Source: Candidatus Polarisedimenticola svalbardensis (GTDB lineage Bacteria > Acidobacteriota > Polarisedimenticolia > Polarisedimenticolales > Polarisedimenticolaceae). Taken from it: a stretch of DNA of 64,000 nucleotides. Below are positions 57,024-64,000 of this stretch, in pieces. A program made the translations under genes and the position numbers. Positions within the stretch are counted from its first letter, which is position 1; each line of letters begins with the position of its first letter. The stretch lies in the NCBI GenBank assembly GCA_014764515.1, contig JACXWD010000002.1, forward strand, positions 62,001 through 126,000. The letters are read 5' to 3'. The notes below the pieces were generated by a model. That model ran no database searches. It saw only the letters and a list, made by a program, of their open reading frames with translations, and was not told the DNA's origin.

Positions 57024-57973
57024 CGTACCTCCACCCTGGCCAGGACCTGTCCGACGGCGGTGTACGGATCCGTCGAACGGTCGGCGATGCGATCCAGCAG
57101 CCGTTCCAGGTCTTGTCCTTGAAATACTTTTTCCATCACCCTGGCGGAAAGCCTTTCCGACAGAATGGTCCTGAATCGAGCCTCGGCTCTCTCCTTGCGC
57201 CGGCGGTCTTTCCTGGAGTCGTCGGCGCTGCGAATGAATTCCTGGATGCCCCGGCACAACTCTTCCACGCCCTCGTTCCGAACGGCTACGGTCTTCAGGA
57301 TCTCAGGACGGAAGTTCTGCGGACCGCTGGCCAGGGAGAGCATGTATTCCAGGTCGGTGATCAGACGGTCCGCCCCGGGCTTGTCCGCCTTGTTGATCAC
57401 GAACAGATCGGCAATCTCAAGGATGCCCGCCTTGATCGCCTGGATATCGTCCCCCATGCCCGGCACCAGCACCACACAGACCGCGTCGGCGGCTCGAACG
57501 ACTTCGATTTCGTCTTGTCCAACACCGACGGTTTCCACGATTACCGGGTCATACCCTGCGGTATCCATCAGGTCGATGGCGTCGGCCGAGGCTCTGGAAA
57601 GGCCGCCCAGACAGCCCCGGGTCGCCATGGAGCGGATGAACACTCCGTCATCCAGGGCGTGTTCCTGCATCCGGATGCGGTCGCCCAGGATTGCTCCTCC
57701 GGAATATGCCGAAGAAGGGTCGACGGCGATCACCCCGACTCTGTGGCCGGCACGGCGGAAAGATCCGACCATACGATCCACGAGGCTTGATTTCCCGGCT
57801 CCGGGAGATCCGGTCACGCCGATCACTGTCGCTTTACCGGTATGGGGAAACGCCTCCTTGAGCAACTCCACCGCGCCGGGGGCGTTCTCCTCGACCATGC
57901 TGATCCCTCTGGCAAGGGCGCGGACCGAGCCGCTGCGCAAGGCTTCAACCAGTGCGGTCGGCTGTTTCAACAC
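57020..57973 (-). CDS. meaB: Methylmalonyl-CoA mutase-associated GTPase MeaB
   Basis: VIGVTGSPGAGKSSLVDRMVGSFRRAGHRVGVIAVDPSSAYSGGAILGDRIRMQ; FVINKADKPGADR. Confidence 0.97.
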   Translation of the reverse strand: MLKQPTALVEALRSGSVRALARGISMVEENAPGAVELLKEAFPHTGKATVIGVTGSPGAGKSSLVDRMVGSFRRAGHRVGVIAVDPSSAYSGGAILGDRIRMQEHALDDGVFIRSMATRGCLGGLSRASADAIDLMDTAGYDPVIVETVGVGQDEIEVVRAADAVCVVLVPGMGDDIQAIKAGILEIADLFVINKADKPGADRLITDLEYMLSLASGPQNFRPEILKTVAVRNEGVEELCRGIQEFIRSADDSRKDRRRKERAEARFRTILSERLSARVMEKVFQGQDLERLLDRIADRSTDPYTAVGQVLARVEVR

Positions 57974-57980
57974 TGCACCC

Positions 57981-59129
57981 TCAACCCAGGTCGGCGATCA
58001 ATTGCCGTGCAATGACCATGCGCTGGATTTCGCTGGTGCCTTCGCCGATGGTGCAGAGCTTCATGTCGCGGTAGTACTTTTCCGCAGGGAAGTCCTTGAC
58101 GTACCCGTATCCTCCGAAGATCTGCAGGGCGCGGTCGGCGACCCACACGCCGACTTCGGATGCATACAGTTTGGCCATGGCCGATTGCCGGGTGGTCCGC
58201 ATACGGTTGTCTTTCATCCACGCCGCCTTGTAGGTCATCAGGCTGGCCGCTTCAAGGCGGGTCGCCATGTCGGCCAGCATGAACCGTATCGCCTGGAAGT
58301 CACCTACCGGACGGCCGAACTGTTCCCGCTCCCGGGAGTACTTCAAGGCGGCCTCGAACGCCCCCCAGCCCATTCCGAGGGCCAACGCGGCGATGGATAT
58401 CCGGCCACCGTCCAGGATCTTCATGGCGTCAACGAACCCCATGCCCCGTTCCCCCACCATCTGCGATGAGGGCACGCGGCAGTCATCCATGATGACCTCT
58501 GCGGTGTCCGAGGCCCTGAGGCCCATCTTGTTTTCCTTTTTGCCTGGACGGAAGCCGGGAGTTCCGGTTTCGATGGCGAAGGCCGATATCCCCTTGTTCC
58601 CCTTGTCGGCATCGGTTACGGCAAACACCACGGTCAGGTCCGAAACCGAACCATGGGTGGTGAACGTTTTCGAGCCGTTCAGGATCCAGTGCTCACCGTC
58701 CTGAACCGCCACCGTCCGGGTGCCGGCAGCATCGGATCCTGCCGTCGGCTCTGTCAGGCTCCAGGCGCCGATCCATTCCCCCGTTGCGAGCTTCGGGACG
58801 TATCGGCTGCGCTGGTCGTCGTTGCCGTGACGGTAGATATGATTTGTGCACAGGGAGTTGTGCGCCGCAACGGAGATCCCGATCGATCCGTCGACCCGGG
58901 AGAGCTCCTCCACGATGGTGACGTACTCGGCGTACCCCATGCCGGCTCCGCCCAACTCTTCGGGGAAAAGAACGCCCAGGAATCCCAGGTCGCCGCATTT
59001 CCGAAGTACTTCCCGGGGAAACTCCTGCGATTCGTCGAATTCCATCATGGTGGGGCGGATTTCCGCCTCAGCGAATTCCCGCACGGTTCTGCGGAGCAGG
59101 TCCTGATCCTCACTAAAGCCGAATTCCAC
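57981..59129 (-). CDS. Acyl-CoA dehydrogenase
   Basis: [85 protein letters not shown]. Confidence 0.97.
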   Translation of the reverse strand: MEFGFSEDQDLLRRTVREFAEAEIRPTMMEFDESQEFPREVLRKCGDLGFLGVLFPEELGGAGMGYAEYVTIVEELSRVDGSIGISVAAHNSLCTNHIYRHGNDDQRSRYVPKLATGEWIGAWSLTEPTAGSDAAGTRTVAVQDGEHWILNGSKTFTTHGSVSDLTVVFAVTDADKGNKGISAFAIETGTPGFRPGKKENKMGLRASDTAEVIMDDCRVPSSQMVGERGMGFVDAMKILDGGRISIAALALGMGWGAFEAALKYSREREQFGRPVGDFQAIRFMLADMATRLEAASLMTYKAAWMKDNRMRTTRQSAMAKLYASEVGVWVADRALQIFGGYGYVKDFPAEKYYRDMKLCTIGEGTSEIQRMVIARQLIADLG

Positions 59130-59179
59130 GGTGAGCCTCCTGACAATCGGGATCGATCGAAGCTAGAAACGGCTGAATA

Positions 59180-60223
59180 TTATGACATACCAGGTCCGTC
59201 CGGCAGCGCGGCGATCGACTCCACCGCATGCCGGATATCGTCTTCCCCTACGTCCAGATGGGTAACGAGGCGAATCCGGCCCGAACCCATGCCGATCCCC
59301 AGGACCTGTCGCTCCGCCAGAGCCGAGAGAATGGAGCCGGCGTCGAACGGCTCCACCACCTCGGCAACAACGATGTTGGTGACGACTTTTTCGAGGTCGA
59401 TGCTGAAAGCGGGGTGATCCGCCATGGCCACCGCCAGCTTCCTGGCCCGCTCATGGTCCTCGCCCAGTCGCCCCACATGGTGCTCCAGGGCGTAAATACC
59501 TGCTGCGGCCAGGATTCCGCTCTGCCGCATCCCTCCTCCCATCCGTTTCCGGACGATCCTGGCTTCCCGCATCAGGTCGGCGGATCCGCACAGCAGGGAG
59601 CCGACCGGCGCCCCCAGGCCTTTGGAGAGGCAGAACATGGCGGTATCGAACCGGGACGCCAGGTCTGCAGGGCTGCATGCCAGGGCGGCTGCCGCGTTGA
59701 AAATCCTGGCGCCGTCCAGGTGGGTGCGGATGTGGTGGCGCTCCGCAAGCTCCAGAAGCGCTGTGGTGACGTTCACATCCAGGACGGTTCCGCCTGCATG
59801 ATTGGCAGTGTTTTCAAGGGCCAGCAGGGTCGGACGGGCCATGTAGTAGATTTCAGGTGCGATGGCCTGTTCCAGCTGTGGCGGAGACGGCGCGCCGGAC
59901 TCTCCCTCGAGGACGCGGGGCACGGTTCCGCTCCAGGCCGCCATCGCCCCCAATTCGTAGTTGTAGATGTGAGAGCTGCGATCCAGCAGAACATCATCGC
60001 CTGGAGAGGTGTGCAGGTGAACGGCGACCTGGTTCCCCATGGTGCCGGTCGGTACGAACAATGCCGCCTCGAAACCCAGGCGATCCGCCGCCATCGCCTC
60101 CAGCCTCCGGACCGTAGGGTCTTCTCCGAACACGTCGTCGCCGACTTCGGCTCCGGCCATGGCCCTCCGCATCCCTTCGGACGGACGGGTCAGTGTGTCA
60201 CTGCGCAGATCAACCATCGCCAA
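59180..60223 (-). CDS. ltaE: Low-specificity L-threonine aldolase
   Basis: MVDLRSDTLTRPSEGMRRAMAGAEVGDDVFGEDPTVRRLEAMAADRLG; THLDGARIFNAAAAL; CLSKGLGAPVGSLLCG. Confidence 0.96.
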   Translation of the reverse strand: MAMVDLRSDTLTRPSEGMRRAMAGAEVGDDVFGEDPTVRRLEAMAADRLGFEAALFVPTGTMGNQVAVHLHTSPGDDVLLDRSSHIYNYELGAMAAWSGTVPRVLEGESGAPSPPQLEQAIAPEIYYMARPTLLALENTANHAGGTVLDVNVTTALLELAERHHIRTHLDGARIFNAAAALACSPADLASRFDTAMFCLSKGLGAPVGSLLCGSADLMREARIVRKRMGGGMRQSGILAAAGIYALEHHVGRLGEDHERARKLAVAMADHPAFSIDLEKVVTNIVVAEVVEPFDAGSILSALAERQVLGIGMGSGRIRLVTHLDVGEDDIRHAVESIAALPDGPGMS

Positions 60224-60235
60224 CCTCCTGGTCGC

Positions 60236-61423
60236 TCATTCTAACGGGAGATGACCCAGCAAAGCGCCGAAAACAGCATTGGATTGCAAACGGCCGGTCC
60301 GGGTCAACCGGATGCGATCGCCGCTCCGGACCAGGAGGCCCTGCTGCTCTGCGTTCTCCCAGACCGTCCGGTAGGATTCCTGGAGGTCCAGGCCGTACCG
60401 GGCTCCGATCCGGGTGGCGTCCACGCCTTCACGGAGCCTCAGGCCCATGAACAGTGTTTCCTCCAGTCTCCGAACCGGATCCCATCGGTCCAGTTCGGCC
60501 ACAGGATCCCGGCCGGCGGCAAGGTCGGAGATGTAACCATCCAGGTCCCGGCGGTTTCCTCTTCTCTCGCCCTGGTGGTAGGCATGAGCCCCCAGACCGA
60601 AACCGGCGTACGGCAGGTCCTGCCAGTACTTCAGGTTGTGACGGGAGACCCTGTCCCGTTCGCCGGGCACGGTCCTGGCGAAATTTGAAATCTCATACTG
60701 CCGGTACCCGACCGATTCCAAATAGTCGGTGGTCTCCTCCCATGCGTCGGCCAGATCGTCATCTTCCGGACGGGCGGTCCGCCCGGCCTGCATCGCACGG
60801 GTCAGGGGCGTGTCCTTGTCGGTTTCAAGGAGGTAAACGGAAAAGTGGTCCGGCCTCAGAACGGCGAGTCGTCTGAGGGTAGCGGTCCATCCTCCAGGAT
60901 CTTCACCGGGGAGTCCTGCGATCAGATCCACGGCGACCTGTCCGATATTCGCGGCCCGGGCGTCCTCTACCGCCTTTAGGGCGCGATCTCCGTCATGCCC
61001 CCGGCCAACTTCGCGGAGCACCTTGGGGTCAAGGGACTGTACGCCGATGGTAAGCCGACCGACGCCGGCATCCCGGATCCGGGCAACGGCTTCAGCACTC
61101 AGGTCCTCCGGATTCGATTCCAGCGTAATCTCCGCCCCGGGCAAAACATCGAACCGATTCCGAACCGCCTGGACAAGATCGTAGATCTGGCTCCCGGTCA
61201 GCCGGGAGGGTGTGCCGCCACCGAAGAATATCGTATCGATGACTTGTGGAGCACCGTGCTGCAACTCTGCGATTTCCCGGTGAAGGGCAGCGAGATACGG
61301 CTCCATGGCGTCGTCCCGCCCCGCCACGGTGGCAAAGTCGCAGTAGGTGCATCGCCGGGAACAGAACGGAATATGGATGTAGACCCCGCCCGGGCCTTCA
61401 GGTTCTGGTGGTCGGGCGATCAT
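60236..61423 (-). CDS. hemW: HemW-like radical SAM coproporphyrinogen III oxidase family / heme chaperone
   Basis: VYIHIPFCSRRCTYCDFATVAG (CxxxCxxC), TIFFGGGTPSRL, VAVDLIAGLPGE; ATG at 61423. Confidence 0.93.
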   Translation of the reverse strand: MIARPPEPEGPGGVYIHIPFCSRRCTYCDFATVAGRDDAMEPYLAALHREIAELQHGAPQVIDTIFFGGGTPSRLTGSQIYDLVQAVRNRFDVLPGAEITLESNPEDLSAEAVARIRDAGVGRLTIGVQSLDPKVLREVGRGHDGDRALKAVEDARAANIGQVAVDLIAGLPGEDPGGWTATLRRLAVLRPDHFSVYLLETDKDTPLTRAMQAGRTARPEDDDLADAWEETTDYLESVGYRQYEISNFARTVPGERDRVSRHNLKYWQDLPYAGFGLGAHAYHQGERRGNRRDLDGYISDLAAGRDPVAELDRWDPVRRLEETLFMGLRLREGVDATRIGARYGLDLQESYRTVWENAEQQGLLVRSGDRIRLTRTGRLQSNAVFGALLGHLPLE

Positions 61424-62181
61424 CAGACGATCGCTACGGCTTCTCGCGGGACCCATCCAGTCAGGCCGTCAGGGAGGGCTATCTGGATCCAGTCGTCCCT
61501 GAAGGAGCGGATGACGAGATCCAGTCCTTCATGGGCCACCACCAGCGTGGCGTTGTTTTCGCCGGGGCCTGCCAGGATCTCGACCTCGGCCACGAGAACC
61601 ACCGCGGTGCGGTTGGGCTGCAGCCGGTTCATGGTAAACCACCAGGAACAGGCCATGACCAGAGCGGCAACAGTCAGCGCGACAGCAGCCCATCCATGCC
61701 AGGCTTTCCATCGTCCCGGAAGGACAAGGCCGGCCGCCAGAACCAGAATGACCGCCCAGAACAGGGCCAGGGCCGTACCGGCCTGCCTGTCAGGCCCCAA
61801 ACGGTGTTGCAACCGGACCAGCCACTTCACGATCGCCGCGCTTTCAGGACGAACGACCCTGTCGGCACGTTTTGATTCAGCGAATGTCAGGTTGCCCTCT
61901 ATCTCCCCGTCGGAAGGATCCAGCAGTGCGGCTCTGCGGTAATGAAGGATCGCCTCACCCAGGTGGCCCTGCTTGAAGACGGCGTTCCCCAGGTTGTACT
62001 CAACCCTCGGGTCCTTGATGCCGTACCGCAGGATCTCCTGGTAGTAGCCGGCAGCTTCCATGAATCTTCCGGAGGCATACGCTTCGTTCCCTTTGCGGAA
62101 CAGCGTCTCCGGCTCGCCGGCGACCGACGGGACGGCGGCAACAGCCAGGCAAACGGCAATGATCCCGGCAACGACTCTCAC
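61423..62181 (-). CDS. TPR plus SH3-like domain membrane protein (BatE-like)
   Basis: LFRKGNEAYASGRFMEAAGYYQEIL...VEYNLGNAVFKQGHLGEAILHYRRAALLDP; two TMs; C-terminal SH3 (VAEVEILAGPGENNATLVVAHEGLDLVIRSFRDDWIQIALPDGLTGWVPREAV); GTG start overlaps the upstream stop. Confidence 0.87.
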   Translation of the reverse strand: MRVVAGIIAVCLAVAAVPSVAGEPETLFRKGNEAYASGRFMEAAGYYQEILRYGIKDPRVEYNLGNAVFKQGHLGEAILHYRRAALLDPSDGEIEGNLTFAESKRADRVVRPESAAIVKWLVRLQHRLGPDRQAGTALALFWAVILVLAAGLVLPGRWKAWHGWAAVALTVAALVMACSWWFTMNRLQPNRTAVVLVAEVEILAGPGENNATLVVAHEGLDLVIRSFRDDWIQIALPDGLTGWVPREAVAIV

Positions 62182-63962
62182 AGCACCTTCTCCATTTGAG
62201 CCAGTACATCCCGCGCTTCCCTGAGTGTCTCCTCCTGCCTCCCGGTTTGCGAGGAAGCAGGAACATACCGTGCAAAATCGCAGGCTTCCACACAATCCCG
62301 GAACCGCCGGACCAGATCCGCCGGTACGGAACGGGATACCAGGAGGCGTTCGACATCATCGTAGGTCAGGCCGGAAGAGGAGCGGTCAAACCGGTCGCCG
62401 ACATACTCCACCAGGGCTCTGGCGACTTCTTCATGGAAAACGGATCCCTCCACACCGTCCATCCGCTTGCCGGCGGCTGCCAGCCTGTTGCGAGCCCGGG
62501 ACCTGGCCTTCCGTGCCCGCACCCGGCTCAAATCGCCGGTTCGTCTCGCATACCATCGGCCGGCACCGATCCCGGCAGGGAGCAGCAGGACAGGAGCCAG
62601 CACCAGCAACTGGAACCAACCCTCTCCATGGATCCGACGGGAACCGAGTTCCAGGTCACCTTCCACAAGTTTGATGTACTGGATATCCGTTCCCTGTGGG
62701 ACCAGGCGGCCGCCAGGTCGGGCACCTGCTGCCGCGCCATCGCCCTTGACCACCGTCAGGACCAGATCCTTCTCGATCCCTTCACGGTAGCGGCCGGCTT
62801 TCGGATCGAACCAGCCGAATCGGACTTCGGGGATGGCGAACTCGCCTGGAGAGGCCGGCACAATAAGCCATTCCCAGGTTTTGCGGGAAACCATTTTCCC
62901 GGACCGGGTGGTAGTTGATTCTTCGGAGTTCGGCTCCTGGATCCTGAGACCAGGCGGAGGGTCCAGAACCGGCGGCTGAACCGGCTTGAGAAATCCTTCA
63001 CCTTCCACAGTTACTCTCAGTGCGACCGCATCGTCCACCATCGCTTCGGTACGATCCAGCTCGGCCGACATCAGGAACTCGCCTACGGCGCCGCTGTAGG
63101 AGCGCGGGCGGCTGTCGGAGGGCAGCGGTTTGACCTTCAGGGTCAACGGCTCGGTCTTCCGCAGGATGCGCTTCCCACGGTCCCTGCTGAAGAAGTCCTT
63201 GAACAGGTCCCTGCTCCGGGCTGTAACCACCAGCTGGAGACTGTACGGATCGATGGTGATCGAACCCTGGCTGGTCGGCACCAGCATCCGCCGTTCCAGC
63301 GGGAAGGCGTAGTACTGCTCCCCCGCCAACTCGGTGACGTACCTCTCACGTTCCGGGTCTGTCGGGACCTGCTCAACCCAGAATAGAGAAAAATCCGGGC
63401 GATCCACCCAGTTCAGGTCACCGACCTGTGGCCTTGCCAGCAGCGTCAGGGTAAGAAGCACCGGTTCGCCTACGAACGCTTCCCGCTGTGAAAGCTCCGC
63501 CTTGAGGAAAACCTGCTCTTCCGGCGCCTGGTTCGGGGGAACTGGAACACCGGCACGAGGCTGGGCGGACGATCCTGCTGTGACCTTTAAGCGGACAGGC
63601 TGGGTCCGGTAGGTGGTTTCTCCTACCTGGATCTCCACAGGAGGAATGATCGCCTCGCCGGGACCCAGGGCCCGGAGGCTCCAGGTGAAGGTGTACGTCG
63701 TGGAAGAAGTGGTGCCGGAAGGTCCACTGAAGATCTGGGTGCTGCGACCGGGAGAAGGTCCTGACAGCGCCCCCAGGTTCTGGAGGTCAGCCAACCGCCC
63801 GATGCTCGGGTTCTGGTCCGCCTTTTCAACCTGTATGGTGAACTGCAACACCTGGGTGTCCGTGATGCCGCTGTTCGGCTTCAGGAAAGTCCGGATCACC
63901 GGGTCTGCCGCGAAAGCGCAGAGCGCAACGAACCACAGCAAGGTGAAAAACACCAGGCGCAT
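62178..63962 (-). CDS. BatD/oxygen-tolerance family protein
   Basis: N-terminal signal; LQFTIQVEKADQNPSIGRLADLQNLGALSGPSPGRSTQIFSG, AFVGEPVLLTLTLLARPQVGDLNWVDRPDFSLFWVEQVP; adjacent TPR-SH3 gene. Confidence 0.88.
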   Translation of the reverse strand: MRLVFFTLLWFVALCAFAADPVIRTFLKPNSGITDTQVLQFTIQVEKADQNPSIGRLADLQNLGALSGPSPGRSTQIFSGPSGTTSSTTYTFTWSLRALGPGEAIIPPVEIQVGETTYRTQPVRLKVTAGSSAQPRAGVPVPPNQAPEEQVFLKAELSQREAFVGEPVLLTLTLLARPQVGDLNWVDRPDFSLFWVEQVPTDPERERYVTELAGEQYYAFPLERRMLVPTSQGSITIDPYSLQLVVTARSRDLFKDFFSRDRGKRILRKTEPLTLKVKPLPSDSRPRSYSGAVGEFLMSAELDRTEAMVDDAVALRVTVEGEGFLKPVQPPVLDPPPGLRIQEPNSEESTTTRSGKMVSRKTWEWLIVPASPGEFAIPEVRFGWFDPKAGRYREGIEKDLVLTVVKGDGAAAGARPGGRLVPQGTDIQYIKLVEGDLELGSRRIHGEGWFQLLVLAPVLLLPAGIGAGRWYARRTGDLSRVRARKARSRARNRLAAAGKRMDGVEGSVFHEEVARALVEYVGDRFDRSSSGLTYDDVERLLVSRSVPADLVRRFRDCVEACDFARYVPASSQTGRQEETLREARDVLAQMEKVL

Positions 63963-64000
63963 GGCGGTTCGGCTCAGGTCACTGCGCATCACCAGTCTTT

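Noticed and set aside
57024-57257. N-terminal extension of the methylmalonyl-CoA epimerase ORF
   Set aside because: Overlaps meaB out of frame; ATG at 57023 overlaps the meaB stop by 4 nt and matches family N-termini.

Overview
High-GC bacterial chromosome segment, densely packed and mostly housekeeping. I find no tRNA/rRNA genes, transposases, CRISPR arrays or prophage genes. Gene content and neighbourhoods suggest an Acidobacteriota-like Gram-negative lineage; this is inference and was not tested. Plus-strand block (1-16.9 kb): partial enoyl-CoA hydratase, LptC/LptA-type fusion, lptB, rpoN, long hpf, split methylmalonyl-CoA mutase, response regulator, valS, nadC, birA, coaX, LMW-PTP and comEC. 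Then M50 protease (-), PEGA/Gly-Tyr-rich protein (+) and HU (-). Plus block (19.4-36.2 kb): der, MglA-like GTPase, HEAT protein, cNMP-FHA protein, scpA, scpB, RluB-type pseudouridine synthase, rpsA, HU, miaB, DUF151 nuclease, parA, parB and a fused LptF-LptG permease. Minus block (36.2-54.4 kb): phosphodiesterase-TPR giant, metK, dnaE, mscS, guaA, holA, lptE, leuS, nusB, ribH, mtnP and a DUF255-type protein. The window ends with a GGDEF protein (+) and a minus operon of batD, TPR-SH3, hemW, threonine aldolase, acyl-CoA dehydrogenase, meaB and methylmalonyl-CoA epimerase. The most interesting signals are: (1) an LPS transport system condensed by two fusions (LptC-A and LptF-G), with lptFG possibly leaderless; (2) all four convergent gene junctions overlap, abut or lie within 17 nt, including abutting stop codons that form CCTGATCAGG; (3) methylmalonyl-CoA epimerase with an extra, possibly Sm-like C-terminal domain; (4) a three-part SPFH-like/phosphodiesterase/TPR protein; (5) a DUF255 thioredoxin-fold protein that has lost its CxxC; (6) an MglA-type GTPase with a ~340-residue acidic/Pro-rich tail. 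All domain calls come from reading motifs by eye; no searches were run.
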